A stretch of DNA of 64,000 bases from Anaerolineales bacterium. GTDB taxonomy: Bacteria > Chloroflexota > Anaerolineae > 4572-78 > J111. How positions within the stretch are numbered: the first letter of the stretch is position 1; each line of letters starts with the position of its first letter. The position numbers and the translations under genes are program-made. This document shows, piece after piece, positions 48,683 through 56,639 of this stretch. A model generated the notes under the pieces. It saw only the letters and a program-made list of their open reading frames with translations. It did not search any database and was not told where the DNA came from. The DNA lies in contig JABTUK010000003.1 of the NCBI GenBank assembly GCA_015075405.1, positions 992,001-1,056,000 of the forward strand, in the 5' to 3' direction.

Positions 48683-49471
48683 ATGCCCTCACCGTTTCCG
48701 GGGATGGACCCCTATTTGGAAGGTTATTTGTGGCCCGATGTTCATCAGGCTTTGGCCAACAAATTTAGACAGCAATTGGCCCCTCAAATCCAGCCGAATT
48801 ACGTGGCCCGGCTGGAAATTTCGGTCATCGAAGATACCACCTTCACCGCCGAAGTCGGCGTGATGTATCCTGATGTTGAAGTTTTAAAAATCAAGCCTCC
48901 CCCTCCCCCTCCCCCTCCAGCCCCGGCCGGAGGTGCAGCCGTTCTCGAAGCGGAGGCCATCCTGACTGCCCCTTTGACCATTCCTCTGCCCCAGGTACGC
49001 CTGGTTTCGGTCGAAATCCGTGATGTGGCTCAGAACCAACTCGTCACCTGCATCGAAATTCTTTCCCCGGTCAACAAGCGCGAACCTCATCTGAGCCAGT
49101 ATCGCCTGAAACGGCTGCGCCTGCACGAAGCGGGAGTCCATCTCTTGGAAATAGACCTGCTTCGCCGGGGCAGCCGGCCCTGGACACACCCCCGCATCCC
49201 TGATACGCCCTATCTGGCCCTGCTCACCCGCGCCGAAATCCCCGCCGTCGAAGTCTGGCCGATCCGCCTACAGGATAAGCTGCCCCTCCTGCCCGTGCCG
49301 CTGCGCCCCCCCGACAAGGATGCGACCCTTGATTTGGCCGCCGCCCTGACTGCCGTCTATGATGAGGCGTATTATCACCTTTCGATTGATTATGCTCAAG
49401 AGCCGCCCCCGCCGCCGCTGGCGGAAGAGGAGACAGCGTGGTCGCGGGGACAGATAAAAATTGAAAAATAA
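48683..49471 (+). CDS. DUF4058 family protein
   Basis: This 262-residue protein matches the DUF4058 family, common in Chloroflexota and Cyanobacteria. PSPFPGMDPYLEGYLWPDVH is the signature start, and VTCIEILSPVNKREPHLSQY, VHLLEIDLLRRGSR and PYLALLTRAEIPAVEVWPIR are conserved; the E-x-D/E-x-K arrangement (CIEILSPVNK, LLEIDLLRRG) is reminiscent of a PD-(D/E)XK nuclease fold, which is inference. A Pro run (eight Pro, about residues 72-79) interrupts the core. AAAAGGAGA precedes the ATG. It opens the accessory region. Confidence 0.85.
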   Translation: MPSPFPGMDPYLEGYLWPDVHQALANKFRQQLAPQIQPNYVARLEISVIEDTTFTAEVGVMYPDVEVLKIKPPPPPPPPAPAGGAAVLEAEAILTAPLTIPLPQVRLVSVEIRDVAQNQLVTCIEILSPVNKREPHLSQYRLKRLRLHEAGVHLLEIDLLRRGSRPWTHPRIPDTPYLALLTRAEIPAVEVWPIRLQDKLPLLPVPLRPPDKDATLDLAAALTAVYDEAYYHLSIDYAQEPPPPPLAEEETAWSRGQIKIEK

Positions 49472-49522
49472 TGGCTGGGGCTGAACATAACCCTTTTGGA
49501 TAGTTAGAGTAAGGAGGAAATA

Positions 49523-49840
49523 GTGCCAAAATTAATTTTCGAGGATAAAGTTCCCTCTGGTGAGGAATTTCAACAGGCTCTGGCCCAGGCTATGAGCAAT
49601 ACCAATCCAGTGGATGACCTACTAGAGTTATCTAATGAATTGCGGGATTTTGAACAAAAATATCACATGTCATCCATAGAGTTTTATGAAGAATATCAGG
49701 CCGGTTCACTGAGTGACGAACTACAACACTGTATCGAGTGGGTAGCGACCTATGAGTTTTTTCTAAAAACCAAGCGGCAGTTAGAAATGGCTTTGATGCG
49801 GGCCGCTGTTCAACCGGCACTCCCTGAACTCGCCCCATGA
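49523..49840 (+). CDS. Putative antitoxin of TumE-type pair
   Basis: This 105-residue protein starts with GTG behind AAGGAGG. It is acidic and helical (KVPSGEEFQQALAQAMSNTN, DLLELSNELRDFEQKYHMSS, IEFYEEYQAGSLSDELQHCI) and has no recognised DNA-binding domain. The segment FEQKYHMSSIEFYEEYQAG resembles antitoxins paired with DUF6516 proteins. Its stop overlaps the ATG of the toxin (ATGA). Antitoxin identity is taken from the pairing and size. Confidence 0.72.
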   Translation: MPKLIFEDKVPSGEEFQQALAQAMSNTNPVDDLLELSNELRDFEQKYHMSSIEFYEEYQAGSLSDELQHCIEWVATYEFFLKTKRQLEMALMRAAVQPALPELAP

Positions 49841-50214
49841 GTCTCTATCAGTACCTCGTTCGGCTGGAAACGACCCTCCGTTCTCGTCAAGATATTGAGC
49901 AGGAGTTATTACAGGTTGAACTCGTCACTATGGGTGTTCGACTCAAGGGTGAATTACGTTTTTATGATGACTCCCATCTCAGCTTCTTTGAGCAGTTAGA
50001 GTCGGTTGGCAAACAGGATTTCAAGCGGGTCAATTACAAATTCCACTACCAGGACGCTGCTGGAAACTTAATCTTTCGTTATGACAACTCTCCCCATTAT
50101 CCTCAGCTAGCTACTTTTCCAGCCCATAAACATGTTGGCGACAGGGTAGTTGAAGCTGAACCGCCCGATTTGAACCATGTCCTGGCTGAGATTGACGCCA
50201 TTATTTACAAATAA
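49837..50214 (+). CDS. TumE-family (DUF6516) toxin
   Basis: This 125-residue protein matches the TumE/DUF6516 family of type II toxins: LKGELRFYDDSHLSFFEQL, then YKFHYQDAAGNLIFRYDNSP and TFPAHKHV are the family signatures. The mode of action of the family is not settled. The start overlaps the antitoxin gene by four bases, the standard coupled arrangement. All signature segments are intact, so it is probably functional. Confidence 0.82.
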   Translation: MSLYQYLVRLETTLRSRQDIEQELLQVELVTMGVRLKGELRFYDDSHLSFFEQLESVGKQDFKRVNYKFHYQDAAGNLIFRYDNSPHYPQLATFPAHKHVGDRVVEAEPPDLNHVLAEIDAIIYK

Positions 50215-50240
50215 CTCTATCGAGGAGTCAAGATCGTGAG

Positions 50241-52290
50241 ATGACGAACGAAGAACTACTCCAACTGATTGAACAAGCTGCCAGAGATGAGGTGACAGAG
50301 CTTGACCTCAGAGGTAGGGGAGTAACTAAGCTGCCACGTGAGATTGGTCAATTATCCAAATTAGAAAGTCTCAATCTTAGTTTCAACCGAATAGCTTCTT
50401 TACCTCCAGAAATTGGCCAGTTATTTAGGCTAATTAGGTTGGACCTGAGTCTTAATTGGTTGACTAGACTGCCTAATGAAATTAGTCAACTGTCCAATTT
50501 AAAGATATTTTATTCTAACGGCAACAGACTGACAGCTTTGCCGCCTGAGATAAAACAACTATCAAAATTGGAGATACTTGACTTAAGGAATAACTATCTC
50601 TCCATACCTCCTGAAATCTTAGGAAGGGTAGGCAATCCCCCCGTTATTATAAACTACTACCTCCAATACCTGACCAGTCAGCGCAAACGTCTTAATGAAG
50701 CTAAACTCTTGCTTGTTGGGCAGGGTGGAGTGGGAAAAACCTCCTTGGTGCAGCGACTCATCGAAAATCGTTTTAACCCCGCCGAAAACAAAACCGAAGG
50801 CATCGCTATCCGCCAGTGGCCTCTCACCCTCAAGAATCAACAAATCCGGCTCAATAGTCTGGGATTTTGGCGGGCAGGAGATTATGCATGCCACGCACCA
50901 GTTCTTTTTGACCAAACGCAGCCTCTATCTGTTGGTGCTCGATGCCCGCAGCAGCGAGGAGCAGAACCGGCTGGAATACTGGCTCAAAATGATTGCCAGC
51001 TTTGGCGGCGAGTCGCCGGTGATTGTCGTCGGCAACAAGATTGACCAGCAGCCGCTCGATCTGGACAAGCGCGGACTGATGTTGAAATATCCTCAAATCC
51101 GAGCGATTGTCGAAACCTCCTGCCTCGATGGGCGGGGGTTGGCCGAATTACAGGCGGCTGTCGAGCGGGAGGTGGCCACCCTGCCCCATGTCAACGATCA
51201 ACTGTTACAAAGCTGGTTCAATGTCAAAACCCGGTTGGAAGGGCTGGACCGGGATTTTGTGCCTTACCACGAGTATCTTGACATGTGCCAGGCCGAAAGC
51301 GTCGGCGACGACCTCAGCCAGCGCACCCTGATCGGCTTTTTGCACGATTTGGGGGTGGTGCTAAATTTTCAGGATGACCCTCGGCTGGAAGAAACCAACA
51401 TCCTCAATCCGGAGTGGGTCACAGGCGGCGTTTATAAAATTCTGAACGATCCCGACCTACTTACAGAACATCAGGGTGTATTGGAACGGGCCATGCTCAA
51501 CCGCATTTTGGACCCGCTGCGCTATCCCCGCGACAAGCACCTGTTCATCATAGATATGATGCGTAAATTTGAACTGTGTTTTGATTTTGAAGGCTTCGCC
51601 GACCGCAAATTTCTCATCCCCGATTTGCTGCCCAAAGCAGAGCCGGATACGGGCGACTGGACAAAGGCCCTGGCTTTTCAATACCATTACAGCGTTTTGC
51701 CCGGCAGCATCATCTCGCGCTTTATTGTACGCATGAATCATCTCATCCACCGAGACACTTACTGGCGGAATGGCGTCGTGTTGGCCCACGAAGGTAACAC
51801 TGCTCTGGTCAAAGCCGACCGGGAGGATCGGAAGATTTTCACCTGGGTGGCTGGGCCGGAAGCCGGTCGCCGCCGCTTCCTGTCCATCATTCGCGCCCAA
51901 TTCGACGCGATTCACCGCACCATCCCCGGCCTCGAAGTCGAGGAAAAAGTGCCTCTCCCCGATCACCCGGAAATTGTAGTGGATTATCAATACTTGCGGG
52001 ATTTGGAAGCGATGGGCGAAACCCATTTTGTGCCGCCCGGCCTGCGCCAGCGGATCAGTGTTAAAACGCTGCTGAATGGCATCGAATCGGAAGCACAGCG
52101 CCGGGGCGGACTTGGTAGAGAGTCTCGCCGGGAGGAGTTGCAGCAACTTATTTGGATTAATCATCGCCGTTTGCAAAAACTCAAGGAGGAAGAAGCCCTA
52201 AAGGGCAAGGCAGCCGGTCTGAGTCTTGAGATCGAAGATATTGAAATCGAAATTGAGAAATTGCAAATGGAACTAAAGACAATAGAATAG
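50241..52290 (+). pseudogene. LRR-Roc-COR (Roco) GTPase with a single-base frameshift
   Basis: One gene in two frames. The 5' frame gives leucine-rich repeats (about residues 15-130, such as LSKLESLNLSFNRIASLPPE and LSNLKIFYSNGNRLTALPPE) and the start of a Ras-of-complex GTPase (VGQGGVGKTSLVQRLIE). At about 50855 one extra base shifts the frame; the second frame continues VWDFGGQEIMHATHQFFL (switch II), VGNKIDQQPLDLDK (base recognition) and the COR dimerisation domain (about 300 residues), then an acidic coil. Intact length would be about 680 residues. Roco proteins are GTPase switches; bacterial ones act in signalling or motility. Removing one A from CTCAATAGTCTGG restores the frame. This could be an assembly error or real inactivation. 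Confidence 0.85.
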
Positions 52291-52307
52291 AGATTCGTGA
52301 GGGTAAA

Positions 52308-52661
52308 ATGCAGGGAACGTTACAAGCCAAACAAGATTTGACCAGATTATTGAATAAGCTAATTACAGGTTATACTCCTCAACAAGTAATTTTGTTTGGG
52401 TCTTTTGCTTATGGTAAACCAGACCAACACAGCGATCTCGACTTGCTCATTGTGAAAGAAACTAATCAATCCCCTTTTCAGCGCCGGGTTGAGGTTGGGC
52501 GTATCGTCCAGGATCAGAGTCGGATGACCCCAATCCAACCGTTGGTTATCACTCCCCAAGAACTTAAAGAACAACTTCAAAAAGGCAATCCTTTCCTCAT
52601 TGAAATTCTTCAGAAAGGAGAGGTGCTGTATGATGCCGACCGAGTCAAAACTACCGGATGA
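52308..52661 (+). CDS. MNT-type nucleotidyltransferase antitoxin, second locus
   Basis: This 117-residue minimal nucleotidyltransferase has the motif GSFAYGKPDQHSDLDLLIVK with both catalytic Asp residues. MTPIQPLVITPQEL carries the third strand, but the usual Asp there (V-D-I/L) is replaced (QPLVIT), which may matter for catalysis. A GAGGGTAAA site precedes the ATG. It overlaps the HEPN gene by 32 bases. The downstream HEPN gene is interrupted by a palindromic element, so this antitoxin may now be orphaned. Confidence 0.85.
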   Translation: MQGTLQAKQDLTRLLNKLITGYTPQQVILFGSFAYGKPDQHSDLDLLIVKETNQSPFQRRVEVGRIVQDQSRMTPIQPLVITPQELKEQLQKGNPFLIEILQKGEVLYDADRVKTTG

Positions 52662-53136
52662 TTGGTTTGCCAAAGCAGCCAAAGATCTTCAGCGGGTTGA
52701 TATTCTGCTTGCCGCCGATGATATTGAAGGCGCTGGTTTTCACTTACAACAAGCAGCGGAAAAATATCTCAAAGGATATCTTCTCAGCAAAAGTTGGCCT
52801 CTCAAACGAATCCACGATCTTGAAGTTCTACTAAGTACCTATCCGAAAACCTCCGTAGAGGACGCATAGGGATGCGTCCTCGGCTTGCATAGGGATGCAA
52901 GCCTACGGGTTTTCGGATAGGCTCTAAATGAGGCTATGAATTACAACATTCAGTTTCAAGACTATCTTGATGCATGCATCATGGCCAGAGAGTTTTATAT
53001 AGAGGAACGCTATCCTTTCATCACTGAGTCGTTACCTCCAGAACGACAAGAATTAGAAAGGGCTATTCAGATCATCCGTGAAATGATTGCCCTCATTCTG
53101 GAAGAGACAAAACAGAACAGTGATCCTGAAGGCTAA
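52630..53136 (+). pseudogene. HEPN-domain toxin gene interrupted by a palindromic element
   Basis: The gene begins at ATG 52630 behind AAAGGAG and reads WFAKAAKDLQRVDILLAADD, then HLQQAAEKYLKGYLLSKSWP and HDLEVLL. At 52834 the coding sequence runs into a 93-base insert with an in-frame stop (GCATAG at 52879-52884). After the insert the same frame resumes as NEAMNYNIQFQDYLDACIMA and ends at 53136. Removal of exactly 31 codons would give an intact HEPN domain of about 137 residues. Either the toxin is dead or the insert is spliced, bypassed or excised; only the first is likely. Confidence 0.85.
52834..52926. repeat. Palindromic three-way-junction element, copy A4, inside HEPN gene
   Basis: Outer arms CCTATCCGAAAACC (52838-52851) and GGTTTTCGGATAGG (52908-52921) are perfect complements. 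Inside are GGACGCAT-AGGG-ATGCGTCC and GCTTGCAT-AGGG-ATGCAAGC; here both loops are AGGG. CTA occurs directly left and at the right end, a possible 3-base target duplication. Confidence 0.9.
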
Positions 53137-53155
53137 ACTGTATCAGCGAGGTATT

Positions 53156-53746
53156 TTGAACAACTTATCAGAATTGATTCAACAAATTGAAACCCTCTCC
53201 CTCGAAAACCGGGCTAAAGTGGCCGAGTATGTCGCTTTTTTGCAGTGGCAGGAAGCGCAGCAACAAGCGGCTGGAGCGGAGGGCTGGAGTTTCAGCTTTG
53301 TCGAAGCCTTCAAAGAGGCGGCGGTTTTTGCCAGCCGGGCGGCCGCGGGGATGGATGTCACGCTGGCCCCGGCCACGGTTGGCGGGGAAACGCAGCCGGC
53401 CTTGTGGGCGCATCCGCCGCTGGCGGGACAGGCAATCATCGAGTATCACGTGCCGGTACCGCAGCAGGTCAGCCAGGTTCGGCTGCGGCTGGCTTTTGGT
53501 ATCCGCGATGGGGCGGAGATTGCGCCGGATAATCTGGTGGCCTTTAGCGTGCGGGTCAATGGGCTGCGGGTATGGGGCCAGCAGAGCAATGCCCAAAGCT
53601 GGCAACCGGTTGAAATCCCACTCAATCTCGTCAGCGGCGACATCGCCCGGATCGAGTTTGCCACCGAAGCTCTGGGCAGTCACCAGTGGACGTGGGCGGT
53701 GTGGGGGGAACCAGAATTGCGGGGGAAAGTGATTGGTGACTCGTGA
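53156..53746 (+). CDS. Protein of unknown function with N-terminal helical and C-terminal beta domain
   Basis: This 196-residue protein is not recognised. The TTG start at 53156 has GCGAGGT just upstream. The first 40 residues (LSELIQQIETLSLENRAKVA, YVAFLQWQEAQQ) resemble the helical part of DUF2281-type or prevent-host-death-like small proteins. The rest is beta-rich with hydrophobic strands (QAIIEYHVPVPQQVSQVRLR, LRVWGQQSNAQSWQPVEIPL, ARIEFATEALG), like a carbohydrate-binding or galactose-binding sandwich. Such a fusion is uncommon. It has no signal peptide. It follows the second MNT/HEPN pair and ends close to a palindromic repeat. Confidence 0.65.
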   Translation: MNNLSELIQQIETLSLENRAKVAEYVAFLQWQEAQQQAAGAEGWSFSFVEAFKEAAVFASRAAAGMDVTLAPATVGGETQPALWAHPPLAGQAIIEYHVPVPQQVSQVRLRLAFGIRDGAEIAPDNLVAFSVRVNGLRVWGQQSNAQSWQPVEIPLNLVSGDIARIEFATEALGSHQWTWAVWGEPELRGKVIGDS

Positions 53747-53790
53747 TGCGTGAGATTTTCATGTGTCACGCATCACGTATCACGCATCAC
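53737..53790. repeat. CACGCATCACGTATCACG word palindrome
   Basis: CGTGATGCGTGAG faces CACGCATCACGTATCACGCA. The same word occurs at 14786-14854 and, in one-armed form, near 39167, 48540 and 58545. Confidence 0.72.
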
Positions 53791-53791
53791 G

Positions 53792-55501
53792 TCAAAGACT
53801 CGCTTTGTAATCCTTCAAAATGGAACCGCCAATAAACTCGCGCAGCAGCGAGTTATCCGGCACAAAATCGGGGGGGCAGGGTTCAAACCACTGCAAAAAA
53901 GAGAGCAGGCGCTTGGCCTCTACGTGTTCCGGCTTGCCCGCCTCGATCTTCAGCAGCAGTGGCTCGGCGATGGGCTTGATAACGGCCAACTCGTAGGCCA
54001 GGGCCGAGTTGAACATTACGTCGGCGTTTTCCTGGTAGGGGAAAATCCATTTGTGCTCGCCCCGGCGTACTTTGGGCCAGCGGGCAATGGTGTCTCTGGC
54101 GGTGTAGCCTCGCGTCTGGGCATCGCGGATGATCCGCCGCAGCAGGCGGGTGTCGGTGGTTGCCACCCGGTTGTGCCGATCCAAATTGAGTTGGGTCAGG
54201 GCCGACACGTAAACCCGGAAGATTTTGTCGGGCGGAATGTGCGGCACCAAATCCGGGTTCAGGCCATGAATCCCCTCGATGATGATGATATGTTCCTGGC
54301 TGATGGCCAGGCTTTCGCCCCACTCGCGCCCGCCGGTAAAGAAATTGTAGTGCGGCAAGGTGACTTCCTCGCCCCGCATCAAACGCAGCAGCACCTCGTT
54401 AAACAACTCCAAATCGGTGGCGTAAAGACTTTCATAATCGTAATCGCCTTCTTCGTCGCGGGGCGTGTTGGCCCGCTCAACGATAAAATCATCCAGGCCG
54501 AGGGCGACAGGTCGAAGGCCATGCGCCAGGAGTTGAATTGCCAGGCGTTTACTGAAAGTGGTCTTGCCCGAAGATGACGGTCCGGAAATCAACACCAGCC
54601 GCACCTTGGGGTGTAGCGAGGTGATCAGGGTAGCAATTTGAGAGATTCGCTGCTCGTGCAGCGCCTCGGCTACCAGAATGGTTTCAACCAGTTTATGGCC
54701 GCCAATAATAACCTCGTTTAAAGCGCCAACATCTTTAATGCCCAATTTGGTCATCCAGTTGCCGTACTCGTCAAAAATATTGACCAGTTTGGGGTATTCA
54801 ACCAGGGGTTGTAGCTCATCGGGGTGACTGGTGCGGGGGTAACGCAAGACAAATCCGTTGGAATAGGGGGCTAAAGCGAAGGTTTTGAGGTAGCCCGTCG
54901 AAGGGACCATATAACCATGCAGATAATCCCGGTACTGGTTCAGACTGTAGACGGTCAAATAAGGTTTGTGACGGGCGCGCAGCAAGCGGAGCTTGTCATC
55001 CGCCCCCCGCGCTTTGAACAGCTTTTCAGCTTCTTTGATCGAAATACGCTCTTTATGAATGGGCAAATCAGCCGCCACCAACTCGCCCATGCGTTCCTCA
55101 AGCTGCTTTAACTCGGCCTCACTGAAGGGCGGCCGGCCTTCAACCTCGCAGTAGAGCGCGCCAAAGTTGAGGCCATACTCAACATTAATTTTGACAGCGG
55201 GAAAAAGCTCCTCGGCTGTAGCAATCAGCAAAAGGGCCAGCGAACGGCGAAAAACGCGCATGCCGTCGCTGTCGGCCAGGGTCAGCACCCGCACCCGCAG
55301 GTCGCGGTCGGCGTGATAGGTTAGCTCGCGCAGTTGGCCGTTGACCAGGCAGGCCATCGGCTTCGGCTCAGGTGGAAAATTGCCCGCCTTGATAAATTCT
55401 TCAATCGTAGTGCCGAGGATACCTTCTAAAACCTGACCATCGCTAAACTTGATTTGAGCGGTTGTGCGGGGTTGAGTGGACCAGATGTGTGGCTGAGACA
55501 T
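53792..55501 (-). CDS. Nucleoside kinase with TGS-like N-terminal domain
   Basis: This 569-residue protein joins a TGS/threonyl-tRNA-synthetase-like N-terminal part (about 20-200: FSDGQVLEGILGTTIEEFIK, INVEYGLNFGALYCEVEGRP) to a uridine-kinase-like P-loop domain (LISGPSSSGKTTFSKRLAIQ, LGLDDFIVERANTPRDEEGD, DYESLYATDLELFNEVLLRL). RRIIRDAQTRGYTARDTIAR is a kinase-side signature. Such proteins are annotated uridine or nucleoside kinases in Firmicutes and Chloroflexota; the true substrate is not proven. Length and motifs are normal for the family. It stands alone on this strand. Confidence 0.85.
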   Translation of the reverse strand: MSQPHIWSTQPRTTAQIKFSDGQVLEGILGTTIEEFIKAGNFPPEPKPMACLVNGQLRELTYHADRDLRVRVLTLADSDGMRVFRRSLALLLIATAEELFPAVKINVEYGLNFGALYCEVEGRPPFSEAELKQLEERMGELVAADLPIHKERISIKEAEKLFKARGADDKLRLLRARHKPYLTVYSLNQYRDYLHGYMVPSTGYLKTFALAPYSNGFVLRYPRTSHPDELQPLVEYPKLVNIFDEYGNWMTKLGIKDVGALNEVIIGGHKLVETILVAEALHEQRISQIATLITSLHPKVRLVLISGPSSSGKTTFSKRLAIQLLAHGLRPVALGLDDFIVERANTPRDEEGDYDYESLYATDLELFNEVLLRLMRGEEVTLPHYNFFTGGREWGESLAISQEHIIIIEGIHGLNPDLVPHIPPDKIFRVYVSALTQLNLDRHNRVATTDTRLLRRIIRDAQTRGYTARDTIARWPKVRRGEHKWIFPYQENADVMFNSALAYELAVIKPIAEPLLLKIEAGKPEHVEAKRLLSFLQWFEPCPPDFVPDNSLLREFIGGSILKDYKASL

Positions 55502-55517
55502 AGTGACTTCCTGAAAA

Positions 55518-55615
55518 GCAGAGGATGGAGGATAGAAGATAGACGCGAAGCGTAGTGGATAGATTTTCTATTAACCATCCTCTATCTTCCATCTACTATC
55601 TACTATCAACCACCT
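55518..55615. repeat. GGATAGAAGATAG word palindrome
   Basis: GAGGATGGAGGATAGAAGATAG (on one side) and CTATCTTCCATCTACTATCT (on the other) form an imperfect hairpin between the kinase and the M42 peptidase gene, same word family as 32322-32395. Confidence 0.75.
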
Positions 55616-56624
55616 ACCGTTTACCATCCTCTAAATTGATTGGACCGGATAGCAGCGCGACCAGTAATTTCACCGCGTTTTGCGCATCGCTGTAGCTAAC
55701 CATTTCCGAAGGGGTGTGGACATAGCGGCAGGGAATAGATACTGCGCCGGCGGCGCTGCCTTCGTGGGCCAACTGCATGGCGCGGGCGTCGGTGGTGCCA
55801 AAGGTCATGATTTCCATTTGGTAAGGAATTTTGTTTTTGGCTGCCGTGTCGGCCAGCCATTTTTTGAGGCCGGGGTGGGCCAGCATGCCGCCATCCATCA
55901 CCTTGATAGCCGGACCGTCGCCCATTTTCACATCAAAGTTTTTTCGTTTGGGAATGTCGCCGCTGTCGGTCACGTCAACGGCAATAGACACATCGGGGTG
56001 AACTTTGTAGGCAGCGGTCGCGGCCCCCCGTGTGCCAACTTCTTCCTGAACGGTGAATACAAAGTGGACTTCGTGGGGGGTCTGCTGGAGCTGCTGGAGC
56101 GTTTCAATGAGGATGGCGCAGCCGATGCGATCATCCATGCTCTTGGCCACCATCGTTTCGCCCAAATCAACCCAGGGCCGCTCGAAGCCGGCCACATCGC
56201 CCACCCGCACCGGCACGGATTTTTTGTCTTTGACCCCAAAATCGAGGTAGAGTTTGCGGTGCGAGGAGTCCAGCCCATCGTGCATGAGCCAATTATCAAT
56301 GTTGATGACACCCAACGCTCCGTTGGTAAAAATAGCCCGGTTGCCAACCATCGTCTCCGCCCGGACGCCGCCCAACGGGGTTAAACGGGCAAACCCTTTA
56401 TCGTCAATGTGGGTCACAATCAAGCCGATTTCATCCATGTGGGCGGCCAACATCACTTTCAGCCCGCCGCCCGACCCTCGCTTGACCACATGCAGATTGC
56501 CCAACGGGTCGGTTTCCACCTGATCGGCGTGGGGGGTGACGTGATCTTTGATAATATCGCGCACGGCGTGTTCATAGCCGGGGGGGCCGTAGGCTTCGGT
56601 GAGTTGTTTGATGAGGTTTTTCAA
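55614..56624 (-). CDS. M42 family metallo-aminopeptidase
   Basis: This 336-residue peptidase belongs to family M42 (di-zinc aminopeptidases of the glutamyl/leucyl type, which form dodecameric shells). Metal ligands and catalytic residues are visible: AAHMDEIGLIV (His), MDDRIGCAILIETL (bridging Asp), TVQEEVGTRGA (catalytic Glu-Glu), AVDVTDSGD (Asp) and RYVHTPSEM (His). It clears peptides in the cytoplasm. It is followed on the same strand by a fused MNT-HEPN gene upstream and a second M42 gene at 57434, so three genes form a tandem unit. Confidence 0.93.
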   Translation of the reverse strand: MKNLIKQLTEAYGPPGYEHAVRDIIKDHVTPHADQVETDPLGNLHVVKRGSGGGLKVMLAAHMDEIGLIVTHIDDKGFARLTPLGGVRAETMVGNRAIFTNGALGVINIDNWLMHDGLDSSHRKLYLDFGVKDKKSVPVRVGDVAGFERPWVDLGETMVAKSMDDRIGCAILIETLQQLQQTPHEVHFVFTVQEEVGTRGAATAAYKVHPDVSIAVDVTDSGDIPKRKNFDVKMGDGPAIKVMDGGMLAHPGLKKWLADTAAKNKIPYQMEIMTFGTTDARAMQLAHEGSAAGAVSIPCRYVHTPSEMVSYSDAQNAVKLLVALLSGPINLEDGKR

Positions 56625-56639
56625 GGTGATCTCCTGATT

